Positions 8,822-20,263 are shown, counted from the stretch's first letter. The stretch is 64,000 nt of DNA from Variovorax boronicumulans (GCF_029892485.1 NZ_JARXVG010000002.1:525926-589925); one strand, 5' to 3'. Made by a program: numbers and translations. Notes: generated by a model not told the origin, from the letters alone.

Positions 8822-10246
8822 ATGCACTCCACCGAAGCCTCGCCGGCTGCAGCAACGACCCAGGCCGGCACGGGTCACCTCAAGAAGGTCCTGGGCCCCA
8901 TACAACTCTGGGGCATCGCGGTGGGCCTCGTCATCTCGGGTGAGTACTTTGGTTGGAGCTACGGCTGGAACACCGCCGGCACGCTCGGCTTCCTGGTCGC
9001 CACGGTGCTGGTGGCCACGATGTACACCACCTTCATCTTCAGCTTCACCGAGCTCTCCACCGCCATCCCGCACGCGGGCGGGCCCTTCGCCTATGCGCGC
9101 CGCGCCTTCGGGCCGACCGGCGGCTTCGTCGCGGGCTTCGCGACGCTGATCGAATTCGTCTTCGCGCCGCCGGCCATCGCGCTGGCCATCGGCGCGTACC
9201 TCAACGTGCAGTTCCCGGGCATCAACCCGAAGTGGTTCGCACTGGGGGCCTATGTGATCTTCATTGCGCTCAACTGGATCGGCGTCGGCATCGCCGCGGC
9301 CTTCGAGTTGTTCGTGACGGTCCTGGCCATCGTCGAACTGCTGGTGTTCATGGGCGTGGTCACGCCCGGCTGGACCATGGCCAACTTCGTCGCCAACGGC
9401 TGGGCTGGCGGCAACGTGCTCAACGGCGCAGCGATCTCGGGCATCTTCGCGTCGATTCCGTTCGCGATCTGGTTCTTCCTGGCCATCGAAGGCGCGGCCA
9501 TGGCGGCGGAGGAAGCGCGCGATCCGCACCGCACCATTCCCATCGCCTACACCACCGGCATCGTCACGCTGGTGGTGCTGGCCTTCGGCGTGATGATCTT
9601 TGCGGGCGGCGTGGGCGACTGGCGCAAGCTCGCCAACATCAACGACCCGCTGCCGCAGGCGATGAAGGCAGTGGTGGGCGACAACAGCGGCTGGCTGCAC
9701 ATGCTGGTGTGGATCGGGCTCTTCGGGCTGATCGCGTCGTTCCACGGAATCATCATGGGCTACTCGCGCCAGATCTTCGCGCTGGCCCGCGCCGGCTACC
9801 TGCCGCGCTACTTCGCCGGCCTGAGCCCCCGCTTCGACACGCCGCACCGCGCACTGCTGGCCGGCGGCGTCATCGGCGTGATCGCGATCTTCAGCGACGA
9901 GTGGGTGCAGTTCGGCGGCCAGACGCTCACCGCCAACATCGTGACCATGGCGGTGCTCGGCGCGATCGTGATGTACCTGATCTCGATGGCCGCACTCTTC
10001 AAGCTGCGCAGAAGCGAACCGAACCTGCTGCGCACCTACCGCGCGCCCTTCTACCCCGTGTTCCCCGCGATTGCGTTGGGCCTGGGCGTGGTGTGCCTCG
10101 GTGCGATGGTGTGGTTCAACTTCATGCTGACGGTACTGTTCCTGGTGCTGATGGCCGCGGCCTACGGCTACTTCCTTGCGACCTCGGCGCAGCGCAAGGC
10201 GGCCGCGCCCGACGAGATGCTGTCTTCCTCGGCCACCAACGCCTGA
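8822..10246 (+). CDS. eat: ethanolamine permease (APC superfamily)
   Basis: Inner-membrane transporter that brings ethanolamine into the cell. It has about twelve hydrophobic segments over 474 residues, and the conserved N-terminal LGPIQLWGIAVGLVISGEYFGWSYGW stretch (reported here only as landmark fragments GLVISG and YFGWSYGW) is typical of ethanolamine permeases. Other landmarks are ELSTAIPHAGGPFAYARR and FLAIEGAAMAAEEARDP. The ATG at 8822 follows GAGAGGAAGCTCCCC; the longer in-frame start at 8759 lies on the sigma-54 promoter and is unlikely. EutB begins 15 bases downstream, so import and degradation are co-transcribed. Confidence 0.92.
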   Translation: MHSTEASPAAATTQAGTGHLKKVLGPIQLWGIAVGLVISGEYFGWSYGWNTAGTLGFLVATVLVATMYTTFIFSFTELSTAIPHAGGPFAYARRAFGPTGGFVAGFATLIEFVFAPPAIALAIGAYLNVQFPGINPKWFALGAYVIFIALNWIGVGIAAAFELFVTVLAIVELLVFMGVVTPGWTMANFVANGWAGGNVLNGAAISGIFASIPFAIWFFLAIEGAAMAAEEARDPHRTIPIAYTTGIVTLVVLAFGVMIFAGGVGDWRKLANINDPLPQAMKAVVGDNSGWLHMLVWIGLFGLIASFHGIIMGYSRQIFALARAGYLPRYFAGLSPRFDTPHRALLAGGVIGVIAIFSDEWVQFGGQTLTANIVTMAVLGAIVMYLISMAALFKLRRSEPNLLRTYRAPFYPVFPAIALGLGVVCLGAMVWFNFMLTVLFLVLMAAAYGYFLATSAQRKAAAPDEMLSSSATNA

Positions 10247-10261
10247 GCCCACGCCTGAACG

Positions 10262-11656
10262 ATGCGCTACCGCACCACCATCGCAGAACAGGTCTTCACC
10301 TTCGACGACCTGAAGCAGGTCATGGCCTTTGCCAGCCCCGCGCGCTCGGGCGACTACCTCGCCGGAGTCGGTGCCGCCACCGCGCAGCAGCGCATGGCCG
10401 CGCGCCATGTGCTGGCAGAGACGCCGCTCAAGCAGTTTTTGACCGAAGCGCTCATTCCCTACGAGAGCGACAACATCACGCGGCTCATCATCGACAGCCA
10501 CGATTCACAGGCTTTTGCAACGGTGTCGCACCTCACGGTCGGCGACTTCCGCAACTGGCTGCTGTCGGATGAAGCCACGACCGCCACGCTCACAGCGCTC
10601 GCACCCGGCCTCACGCCCGAGATGGTCGCGGCCGTGTCCAAGCTCATGCGCAACCAGGACCTGGTGTCGGTCGCGAAGAAGTGCAGTGTGGTCACGCGCT
10701 TTCGCAACACCGTCGGCCTGCCGGGCCATCTTTCGGTGCGCCTGCAGCCCAATCACCCCACCGACGATCTGCGCGGCGTGGCCGCCTCCACGCTCGACGG
10801 ATTGCTCTACGGCGCGGGCGATGCGGTGATCGGCCTGAACCCGGCCTCCGACAGCATGCCGGTGCTGGGCCAGTTGCTGCACATGCTCGACGAGGTGATC
10901 CAGCGCTTCGAGATTCCCACGCAAAGCTGCGTGCTCACGCACGTGACCAACACGCTCAAGCTCGCGGAAGCGGGTGCACCGGTGGACCTGGTGTTCCAGT
11001 CGATCGCGGGCACCGAGAAGGCGAATCTCTCATTCGGTGTCACGCCTGAACTGCTCGACGAAGCCTATGCCGCCGCGCTCTCCCTGAAGCGCGGCACCGT
11101 CGGCGACAACGTCATGTACTTCGAGACCGGCCAGGGCAGCGCGCTCTCGGCCAATGCCAACTTCGGCGTCGACCAGCAGACCTGCGAGGTGCGCGCCTAT
11201 GCACTGGCGCGGCGCTACAAGCCCTTCCTCATCAACACGGTGGTCGGCTTCATCGGGCCGGAGTACCTGTACGACGGCAAGCAGATCATCCGCGCCGGCC
11301 TCGAAGATCACTTCAGCGGCAAGCTGCTGGGCCTGCCGATCGGCTGCGACATCTGCTACACGAACCATGCGGAAGCCGACCAGGACGACATGGACACCCT
11401 GCTCGTGCTGTTGGGCACCGCGGGCATCAACTTCATCATGGGCATTCCGGGTGCGGACGACGTGATGCTCAACTACCAGAGCACCTCGTTCCACGACGCG
11501 CTGTTCCTGCGCCAGACGCTGGGCCTGAAGCGCGCGCCCGAGTTCGAGGCGTGGCTGCAGCGCATGCAGATCACCGATGCCGCGGGGCAGCTTGCGCCGC
11601 CCTCTTCCAACCGCCTGCTGGCCGACATGAGCGGTCTCAATGCACTCTCACGATGA
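10262..11656 (+). CDS. eutB: ethanolamine ammonia-lyase large subunit (EutB)
   Basis: Adenosylcobalamin-dependent enzyme, acting with EutC, that splits ethanolamine into acetaldehyde and ammonia. The TIM-barrel alpha subunit is complete at 464 residues. Recognisable family blocks are FTFDDLKQVMAFASPARSGD, ANPARSGD-like spacing, NTVGLPGHLSVRLQPNHP, VIGLNPASDS, ETGQGSALSANAN, CDICYTNHAEADQDDMD and GIPGADDVMLNYQSTSFHD. The stop overlaps the eutC start by four bases (ATGA), so the subunits are translated in step. No eutA reactivase, microcompartment shell or aldehyde dehydrogenase gene is adjacent, fitting the short proteobacterial cytosolic pathway. Confidence 0.96.
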   Translation: MRYRTTIAEQVFTFDDLKQVMAFASPARSGDYLAGVGAATAQQRMAARHVLAETPLKQFLTEALIPYESDNITRLIIDSHDSQAFATVSHLTVGDFRNWLLSDEATTATLTALAPGLTPEMVAAVSKLMRNQDLVSVAKKCSVVTRFRNTVGLPGHLSVRLQPNHPTDDLRGVAASTLDGLLYGAGDAVIGLNPASDSMPVLGQLLHMLDEVIQRFEIPTQSCVLTHVTNTLKLAEAGAPVDLVFQSIAGTEKANLSFGVTPELLDEAYAAALSLKRGTVGDNVMYFETGQGSALSANANFGVDQQTCEVRAYALARRYKPFLINTVVGFIGPEYLYDGKQIIRAGLEDHFSGKLLGLPIGCDICYTNHAEADQDDMDTLLVLLGTAGINFIMGIPGADDVMLNYQSTSFHDALFLRQTLGLKRAPEFEAWLQRMQITDAAGQLAPPSSNRLLADMSGLNALSR

Positions 11657-12438
11657 GCGACGCCGTCACACCCAACCCCTGGGCGCAATGGCGCTCCGCC
11701 ACACCCGCGCGCCTCGCGCTCGGCCGCGCCGGCGCCGGCATGCCCACGGACGAGACGCTGCGCTTCGGCTGGGCGCATGCGATGGCGCGCGATGCGATCC
11801 ATGCGGCGCTCGATGTAGCTGCGCTCGAAGCCACGCTGACCTCGCAGCACTGGGAAGTCGCGCGCGCACGCAGCCGCGCGGCGGACCGCACCACCTACCT
11901 GCGCCGCCCGGACCTCGGCCGCCAGCTCGACGACGAAGACGACGGTCACCTGCGCGCCATCGGGCGTTACGGATGCGACGTCTGCGTCGTCATCGGCGAT
12001 GGTCTTTCTTCGCTCGCGGTCGCGCGCCATGCAGCGCCGCTGCTCGCCGCACTGCGCTCGCAACTGCCGGCCGACACGCGCTTCTCGCCCGTGGTCATCG
12101 CCACGCAGGCGCGCGTGGCCCTGGCCGACGAAGTGGGCGAGCTGTTCGGCGCCATGCTGTCGGTCATGCTGATCGGCGAGCGGCCGGGCCTGAGTTCGCC
12201 CGACAGCCTGGGCATCTACCTGACCCATTCGCCCAAGCGCGGGCTGAACGATGCGGCGCGCAACTGCATCTCCAACGTGCGCCCCGAAGGCCTGGCCTGT
12301 GAAGCGGCCGCGTTCAAGCTGGCTTGGCTGATGCGCGAATCCCTGAAGCGCGGGCTGACCGGCGTGGCACTGAAGGACGAGAGCGATCTTGCGGTGCTGC
12401 AGCAGCATGACGCGCGAAGACCGGGGCTGCCTGGATAA
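11653..12438 (+). CDS. eutC: ethanolamine ammonia-lyase small subunit (EutC)
   Basis: Beta subunit that helps bind adenosylcobalamin at the EutB interface. The ATG at 11653 overlaps the eutB stop; an earlier in-frame start at 11551 would run through eutB and is rejected. Family blocks are LALGRAGAGMPTDETLRF near the N-terminus, RPDLGRQLDD, the ADGLSS-like VVIGDGLSSLAV, GERPGLSSPDSLGIYLTH and NCISNVRPEGL near the end. 261 residues, shorter than enterobacterial EutC (about 295) because the N-terminal extension is reduced, as in other short eut clusters. It ends the operon; the hipBA operator begins 28 bases later. Confidence 0.95.
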   Translation: MSDAVTPNPWAQWRSATPARLALGRAGAGMPTDETLRFGWAHAMARDAIHAALDVAALEATLTSQHWEVARARSRAADRTTYLRRPDLGRQLDDEDDGHLRAIGRYGCDVCVVIGDGLSSLAVARHAAPLLAALRSQLPADTRFSPVVIATQARVALADEVGELFGAMLSVMLIGERPGLSSPDSLGIYLTHSPKRGLNDAARNCISNVRPEGLACEAAAFKLAWLMRESLKRGLTGVALKDESDLAVLQQHDARRPGLPG

Positions 12439-12465
12439 GACACCCTTCCCGGATCGGCAAATACG

Positions 12466-12506
12466 CAATAAAATGGCTATTAAGCCGTTTAATACTCATT
12501 TTATTG
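12466..12506. promoter_or_regulatory. 41-base A/T-rich palindrome overlapping the hipB start, probable HipB operator
   Basis: Centred at 12486. Outer arms CAATAAAATG and CATTTTATTG are perfect complements; an inner pair, TATTAA and TTTAATA-type, continues the symmetry. Seventeen of twenty base pairs match. The right arm touches the ATG at 12507, so binding here would block hipB translation initiation sites and transcription. HipB proteins repress their own operons through palindromes, so autoregulation is the natural reading. The A/T-richness contrasts sharply with the flanking sequence. Confidence 0.65.
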
Positions 12507-12851
12507 ATGCCAAAAAACAGCCACAGCCTTTCGGCACTGCCCTCGCAAACCGCCCTGCCTCTTGAAAGGCTGGGCCTGCGCCTGCGCGCGCACCGGGTCC
12601 AGCGTGAATGGACGGTCGCCGAAATGTCCGAGCGGCTGCTGTGTTCCCCCAACACGCTGCGCGCACTCGAATCGGGCAAGCCCGGCACCAGCATCGGCCT
12701 GCTGGCCCATACGCTGTGGCTCTTCGGCGAGATCGATTCGCTCGACGGCGTGGCACCGGCACCCGCCGGGCTGGCCGGGAAGCGCCGCGTGCGCAGGTCG
12801 GCCGCGCAAGCCGCCGCGGGCGTGATCGCGGAGGGCGAACGTGACTTCTGA
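12507..12851 (+). CDS. hipB: HipB-like antitoxin / XRE-family DNA-binding repressor
   Basis: Antitoxin of a type II hipBA module; expected to bind HipA and repress the operon. It carries one helix-turn-helix: LERLGLRLRAHRVQREWTVAEMSE, then RLLCSPNTLRALESGKPGTSIGLLAHTLWLFG as the recognition part and following helices. A basic C-terminal tail (KRRVRRSAAQAAAG) follows. The ATG at 12507 is preferred to a TTG three bases earlier. 114 residues, longer than E. coli HipB (88). It overlaps hipA by eleven bases, which is typical of coupled antitoxin-toxin genes. Confidence 0.85.
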   Translation: MPKNSHSLSALPSQTALPLERLGLRLRAHRVQREWTVAEMSERLLCSPNTLRALESGKPGTSIGLLAHTLWLFGEIDSLDGVAPAPAGLAGKRRVRRSAAQAAAGVIAEGERDF

Positions 12852-14094
12852 AGACGCCGATCTCGAGCGCCGCATCTACGTCGGCCTCGCGCGCCACACC
12901 GGAGAACGGGTGCAACCGGCCGGCCTGATGAAGGTCGCGCGCCGCGGCGTGGTGGAGTCCGGCGAATTCGCCTACGGCCGGCGCTATCTCGAAGACCCGG
13001 CGGCCGTGCCGCTCAACCCCGAACACCTGCCGTTGCGCGATGCCGCCTTCGTGCTGCCCGAGCGCCGCATCCGCGAGGGCGGCGCCATGCCGCTCACGCT
13101 GCGCGATGCGCTGCCCGACAGCTGGGGCCGCAAGGTGCTCGAAATACGCCAGGGCAGGCCCCTGTCCGATATCGACGCGCTGCTGCTGACCAACGAGGAT
13201 CGCATCGGCGCGATGGTGTTCGCCGAATCGCTGCCCATCGAGAGCGAAGAGCCGCCCTCGGTGCTCCTGTCGCTGGAGGAGCTCGCCGAAGCGTCGCGGC
13301 GCGTCGAAGCCGGCATGGAGATCGGCCCCGACATGCATCGGCTGCTGCGCGGCGGGAGCCTGGGCGGTGCGCGGCCCAAGGCGGCCTTCGTGCATGAAGG
13401 GCGGCGCTTCATCGCCAAGTTCGCATCGCGCGGCGACGACCACGACGTGGAAGTGATCGAGGCGGCCACGCTCTGGCTGGCCGATGCATGCGGCATCGAA
13501 GTGCCGTCCTTCCTGCTGCAGCCCCTGGCGTCGGGACACGCCCTGCTGGTCGAGCGCTTCGACCGCGTGGGCCCGGTGAGCGACGAACGGCGCTTTCATT
13601 ACCTCTCGGCATCGGCGCTGCTCGATGTGCCCTACGAATCCAGCCGTGGCAGCTATGTCGAGCTGGCGCAGCTGCTGCGGCGCATCTCGCGGCAGCCGCA
13701 GCAGGACCTGGCCGAGCTGTTCCGCCGCATGGTGTTCAACCTGGCGGTGGGCAACAGCGACGATCACGTCAAGAACCATGGCGCGCTGCGGGGCGAGGAC
13801 GGAAGCTGGCGCCTGGCCCCGGCCTTCGACCTCGTCATGCAGCTGGGCGGGCACACGGGTTATCAGGAGCTCGCCATCCTTCCGGGACGGCACGCCTCCA
13901 GCCTTGCGCTGGCGCGCGAGGCGGCGCCGCACTTCGGCCTGGCGGCCGCGGCGGCCGAAGAAGTCATCCTTGCGACCGGCGAGAAAGTCGCCGTTCATGC
14001 GGCGGCCAGCGTGGCGTCCGCCGGCGGCAATCAGGCGCTCGTGCGGCGCGTGGCCGCCTTCATCGAGCAGCAGGCCGGGCGCATCGAGGCCTGA
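12841..14094 (+). CDS. hipA: HipA-family serine/threonine kinase toxin
   Basis: Expected to phosphorylate a translation target (glutamyl-tRNA synthetase for E. coli HipA) and cause growth arrest when free of HipB. The GTG at 12841 has a GGAGGG site and lies inside hipB. Domains: N-terminal HipA subdomain (about 15-120), then the kinase core. The flexible phosphate loop reads GGSLGGARPKA (171-181; Ser173 may be the autophosphorylated serine). The catalytic block is FNLAVGNSDDHVKN (299-312) and the metal-binding Asp is in APAFDLV (Asp330). All key kinase residues seem present, so the toxin is probably active. 417 residues versus 440 in E. coli. Target specificity cannot be read from sequence. 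Convergent with katG. Confidence 0.92.
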   Translation: MTSEDADLERRIYVGLARHTGERVQPAGLMKVARRGVVESGEFAYGRRYLEDPAAVPLNPEHLPLRDAAFVLPERRIREGGAMPLTLRDALPDSWGRKVLEIRQGRPLSDIDALLLTNEDRIGAMVFAESLPIESEEPPSVLLSLEELAEASRRVEAGMEIGPDMHRLLRGGSLGGARPKAAFVHEGRRFIAKFASRGDDHDVEVIEAATLWLADACGIEVPSFLLQPLASGHALLVERFDRVGPVSDERRFHYLSASALLDVPYESSRGSYVELAQLLRRISRQPQQDLAELFRRMVFNLAVGNSDDHVKNHGALRGEDGSWRLAPAFDLVMQLGGHTGYQELAILPGRHASSLALAREAAPHFGLAAAAAEEVILATGEKVAVHAAASVASAGGNQALVRRVAAFIEQQAGRIEA

Positions 14095-14188
14095 TGGAAC
14101 GACCAATTTGCGGCACTCGCGAATTCATCGGGATCGTTGCGCGCCGCCCCTTGGCGTGCATGGAACCTTCAGGCCGCTCTAGTGTGCT

Positions 14189-16481
<2,293 letters not shown>

Positions 16482-16595
16482 TCCCTTTGTCCGCGCACGG
16501 CCTGGCACGGCTGATGCGTAGGTCGATGCGGAAGTGTCACGGGCGTTGCATACGCTCGGCGCTTCTCATCCACAACGCACAACAACAGGGAACGC

Positions 16596-17858
16596 ATGCA
16601 ACGCCGCCTCGTCCTTCTCACCCCGCTCGCCACCGCGCTCGTCGCCACCGGCTGCGCCAGCCTCTCGCCCGCCCAGGGCCTCACGCCAGCGCACTGGGAC
16701 GCCTTCAACCGCGCACAGATCGAAGGCCTGATCGCCAGCCTAGGCAAGAGCAGCCCAGGCTACAACGCCGCCAAGCCGCCTTATGTGGTGTTCGACTGGG
16801 ACAACACCAGCGTGTTTCTGGACATCGAGGAAGCCTCGCTGATCTACCAGCTCGAGAACCTCGTCTTCGGCGCCACGCCCGCGCAGCTCGAAGTGGCGCT
16901 GCGCAAGAACATCCCGAAGAAGGACTTCCTGCCCGCGTACAACAACGCGGCGGGCAAGCCGGTCAACATCGACCTCCTGGTGCCCGACATCGTGGCCAGC
17001 TACACCTGGCTCTACCAGAACTACAAGGGCATGAAGGGCGCGCAGTCGCTGGCCGTGGTGGCGATGAGCCCGCACTACGGCGCGTTCATCACCAAGGTGC
17101 GCTACCTCTACGAGGCCATCGGCGACACCTTCGACCACGACACCGCCTACCCCTGGGTCACGTACCTTTTCGCCGGCATGACCGAGGCACAGGTGCGCAA
17201 GCTCACGGCCGACACGGTGGCCTGGCAGTTGAAGGAGCCGGTCGCCAAGGTCAAGTGGACCTCGCCCGCCGCGCTGCCGGGCCAGGCGGGCGTGGTCTCG
17301 GTGAGCTGGAAGAACGGCCTGCGCCTGCAGCCCGAGATGCAGGAGCTGTACGCCGCCTTCCGCAACGCGGGCTTCGATGTGTGGGTGTGCTCGGCCTCGT
17401 TCGTCGACGTGATCAAGGAGATCTCTTCGAACCCCGCCTTCGGCTACAACAACCCGCCCGAGCGCGTGCTCGCGATGGAGCTGGAGCGCGACGCCAACGG
17501 CGTGATCCAGCCCGAGTTCCGCCGCGGCTACGACCAGACCCAGGGCCCGGGCAAGACGAAGAACATCCAGCGCTTCCTGGTCAGCAAGTACGGCTACGGC
17601 CCGAGCTTCGTCGCCGGCGACAGCGAAGGCGACCAGAACATGATGGCCGACTTCGCCGACACGAAGAAGGTGCTGATCGTGAACCGCCTGCGCGACCCGA
17701 AGACCGACATCGGCAAGTTTTCGGCGATGGCGGTGCAGAACTACGGCAAGCCCGACACGCGCTACCTGCTGCAGGGCCGCGACGACAACACCGGCCAGTG
17801 GGTGGCCTCGCAACTGCACACGCCGCTGGGCGCCACGCAGGGCAAGGCGCTCAAGTAG
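16596..17858 (+). CDS. HAD-superfamily phosphatase, predicted lipoprotein
   Basis: The N-terminus MQRRLVLLTPLATALVATGCAS has a lipobox (VATGC), so the protein is probably anchored in the outer or inner membrane facing the periplasm. The HAD motifs are intact: motif I VVFDWDNTSVF (DxDxT with both Asp), motif II WVCSAS, and motif III/IV VAGDSEGDQNMM. The large cap between motifs I and II and the overall size (420 residues) resemble secreted phosphorylcholine phosphatases such as P. aeruginosa PchP, which also has a D-x-D-N-T core. That makes a choline- or ethanolamine-phosphate substrate conceivable but unproven. Divergent from katG. Confidence 0.78.
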   Translation: MQRRLVLLTPLATALVATGCASLSPAQGLTPAHWDAFNRAQIEGLIASLGKSSPGYNAAKPPYVVFDWDNTSVFLDIEEASLIYQLENLVFGATPAQLEVALRKNIPKKDFLPAYNNAAGKPVNIDLLVPDIVASYTWLYQNYKGMKGAQSLAVVAMSPHYGAFITKVRYLYEAIGDTFDHDTAYPWVTYLFAGMTEAQVRKLTADTVAWQLKEPVAKVKWTSPAALPGQAGVVSVSWKNGLRLQPEMQELYAAFRNAGFDVWVCSASFVDVIKEISSNPAFGYNNPPERVLAMELERDANGVIQPEFRRGYDQTQGPGKTKNIQRFLVSKYGYGPSFVAGDSEGDQNMMADFADTKKVLIVNRLRDPKTDIGKFSAMAVQNYGKPDTRYLLQGRDDNTGQWVASQLHTPLGATQGKALK

Positions 17859-17920
17859 GCGCAGGAAGCAGGCGGCGGGCGCCTGCCTATGATCCTGGCA
17901 TCGAACACCAGGAGACAACC

Positions 17921-18499
17921 ATGGCCGCCCGCTACCCCCTCGCCGAACTCAAGGACCTGCCCGAAGACATCCGCACCGCGATCCTCGCGGTCCAGGAGAA
18001 GGCCGGCTTCGTGCCCAACGTGTTCCTCGGCCTTGCGCGCCGCCCGGCCGAGTGGCGCGCCTTCTTCGCGTACCACGACGCGCTGATGCTCAAGGAGGAA
18101 GGCTCGCTCACCAAGGGCGACCGCGAGATGATCGTCACCACCACCAGCGCGGCCAACCAGTGCCTCTACTGCGTGGTGGCGCACGGCGCGCTCTTGCGCA
18201 TCTACGAGAAAAAACCGCTGGTGGCCGACCAGGTGGCGGTGAACTACCGCAAGGCCGACATCGCGCCGCGCCAGCGCGCGATGCTCGACTTTGCAATGAA
18301 GGTCTGCGACCGCTCGCACGAGATCGACGACAGCGACTTCCCGCCGCTGCACGCCCACGGCTTCGACGACGAGGACATCTGGGACATCGCGGCCATCACC
18401 GCCTTCTTCGGGCTCAGCAACCGCCTCGCGAGCTTCAGCGGCATGCAGCCGAACAACGAGTTCTTCCTGATGGGGCGTCTGCCGCGCGAGAAGAAGTAA
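17921..18499 (+). CDS. AhpD/carboxymuconolactone-decarboxylase-like peroxidase-related protein
   Basis: All-helical AhpD-like fold of 192 residues. The redox motif is CLYC followed by VVAHG (residues about 83-90), the CxxC-xxx-H arrangement of AhpD-like proteins. The matching family block FVPNVFLGLARRPAEWRAFFAYHDALM is typical of the uncharacterised peroxidase-related group. The ATG at 17921 is preceded by CAGGAGACAACC, a strong ribosome site. It lies 62 bases after the HAD lipoprotein gene and near katG, so a role in peroxide handling is plausible but only by association. Confidence 0.85.
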   Translation: MAARYPLAELKDLPEDIRTAILAVQEKAGFVPNVFLGLARRPAEWRAFFAYHDALMLKEEGSLTKGDREMIVTTTSAANQCLYCVVAHGALLRIYEKKPLVADQVAVNYRKADIAPRQRAMLDFAMKVCDRSHEIDDSDFPPLHAHGFDDEDIWDIAAITAFFGLSNRLASFSGMQPNNEFFLMGRLPREKK

Positions 18500-18511
18500 G
18501 GCGCCCGGCGC

Positions 18512-20263
18512 TCAGCCCTTCGCGCGGCACGAAGCCAGCACGTCCAGCGCGGGCTTGTAGGTGGGCGTGTTCACGTCCATCAGTCCCAGCACCGTGTGAT
18601 AGAGGTTGTCGTGCGTGAGCGGCGCATCGAGCCCCGCCTCCATGCATGAACGCGAGAGCTTGCGCCGCTCGCTCATGCCTTCGCTGAACCAGGTGACCAT
18701 CGGCACATGCTTCTGCGCCTCGGGCGCAAAGCTGTATGGCACGCCGTGCAGGAACAGGCCGTACTCGCCGAGCGATTCGCCATGGTCGCTCACGTACAGC
18801 ATCGCCGGGTCGTACTGCTTCGACTGCGCCTTGAGCCAATCGATGGTGTCGGCCAGGAAGCGGTCGGTCTGGACGATGGAGTTGTCGTAGACGTTCATCA
18901 GCTCGTTGTGGCCGCACTCGGCCAGCGCATTGGTCTTGCACTCGGGCGTGAAGCGCTTCACCTCGGGCGCGGAGCGCTTGTAGTAGGCCGGGCCGTGGCT
19001 CCCCATCTGGTGCATAACCAGCACCACGCCCTTGGCGCGGCGCTCGGCCGGCAGCGCGGCGATGCGTGCGTCCAGGTTCTTGAGCATCACCTCATCCAGG
19101 CACTCGTCGCCGTCGCACAGCGCCTTCTTCGTGGCGGCATCGAGGCCGTCGAAGGCCGATGCGTTGGGAATGCGCGTGCACACGCCCTTGCAGCCGGCCT
19201 GGTTGTCGAGCCAGAACACGGCCAGGCCCGCGGCCTGCAGCACGTCGACCAGACTTTCGTAGTCGTCCTTGCGCGATTCATAGCCTTGCTTGCCCAATGG
19301 CGAGAACATGCACGGCACCGAGGCCAGCGTGTTGGTGCCGCACGAATGCACGTCGCGGTAGCTCAGCACGCCGCGCTTGGCCAGTTCGGGCGTGGTGTCG
19401 CGTGCATAGCCGTTGAGCGCAAAGTGGTCGGCGCGCGCCGTCTCGCCCACCACGACCACGAACATCGGCGGGCGCACCTGCGCGGCGTAGCTCGCACCGA
19501 GCGAGGTGCCGGCCGTGATCGGAATCAGCTTGCCGCTGCGCTTGAACAGCGGCCTGATGAACACCGACCCGGTCGAGTAGAGGCTCGCGATCGGGTTCAT
19601 CATGTAGCGCAGGTGGATGTTGTTGCGCATCAGCGGCGCGAGCTGGCGGTTCATGGCCACGCCCGTTCCCACTGCCACGACCACGGCCAGCAGCAGCAGG
19701 GCCGCATTGCGCCAGAGCTTCGAGAGAAAACCCATCGGCGCGATGCGCACACGCCAGAGCAGCAACGCCGCGGGCAAGGCGACGATTGCCACGTTGAAGG
19801 CCATGCGCCAGCTGAGCAGGTCGCGCGCTTCGTTGGGGTCGGTCTGCAGCGCGTTGGCGATCATGGTGGGGTCCATGACGACGCGGTACTCGAGCATGTA
19901 GTGCTGCACCACCGCGGCAAGCACCACCACTGCGAACCACAGCGGCTTGAGCCAGCGCGACCAGGCAGTGAGCGAGAGCATCGCCACCGAACCGCACAGC
20001 GTGAGCAGGCTCATCGCCACGATGGTCGGCAGGTAGGTGCTGGGCGCGCCGCCGATGCGGGCCAGTTCGTTCCACAGCGGCCAGTTGGTGGTCAGCACCA
20101 GGTAAAGGCCGACCCAGAGCACGACCTGTGCAGCGGAGTGCGGACGCGTCAACCAATGGTCGAACCGCGTCCACAGCGGGCCGGGCGGAGGAAACTGCGG
20201 CGCCGATGCCTCGGAAAAAGGCGCCCTTTGCAGGGGCGCGGGCTCGATGCGCGAAAAAGACAT
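18512..20263 (-). CDS. eptA: EptA-family phosphoethanolamine-lipid A transferase
   Basis: Inner-membrane enzyme that moves phosphoethanolamine from phosphatidylethanolamine to lipid A, lowering its negative charge and so polymyxin binding. N-terminal part: about five membrane helices up to residue ~200. The periplasmic sulfatase-fold domain has the nucleophile Thr275 in VVGETARADHFALNGY, and the metal-site block YVSDHGESLGEYGLFLHG with both Asp/His ligands. Several cysteines (HSCGTN, SVPCMF, AGCKGVC, LCDGDEC, PECKTN, AECGH) are placed as the disulfides of EptA/MCR. 583 residues. It is the last of three minus-strand genes beginning at 21587. Confidence 0.93.
   Translation of the reverse strand: MSFSRIEPAPLQRAPFSEASAPQFPPPGPLWTRFDHWLTRPHSAAQVVLWVGLYLVLTTNWPLWNELARIGGAPSTYLPTIVAMSLLTLCGSVAMLSLTAWSRWLKPLWFAVVVLAAVVQHYMLEYRVVMDPTMIANALQTDPNEARDLLSWRMAFNVAIVALPAALLLWRVRIAPMGFLSKLWRNAALLLLAVVVAVGTGVAMNRQLAPLMRNNIHLRYMMNPIASLYSTGSVFIRPLFKRSGKLIPITAGTSLGASYAAQVRPPMFVVVVGETARADHFALNGYARDTTPELAKRGVLSYRDVHSCGTNTLASVPCMFSPLGKQGYESRKDDYESLVDVLQAAGLAVFWLDNQAGCKGVCTRIPNASAFDGLDAATKKALCDGDECLDEVMLKNLDARIAALPAERRAKGVVLVMHQMGSHGPAYYKRSAPEVKRFTPECKTNALAECGHNELMNVYDNSIVQTDRFLADTIDWLKAQSKQYDPAMLYVSDHGESLGEYGLFLHGVPYSFAPEAQKHVPMVTWFSEGMSERRKLSRSCMEAGLDAPLTHDNLYHTVLGLMDVNTPTYKPALDVLASCRAKG

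Noticed and set aside
8267..10501. Very long minus-strand open frame opposite the permease and eutB genes
   Set aside because: Rich in His, Arg, Gly and Gln repeats, no family features, and complementary to clear genes; an artefact of GC-rich codon bias. The same applies to 34959-37679 and 58193-60643.
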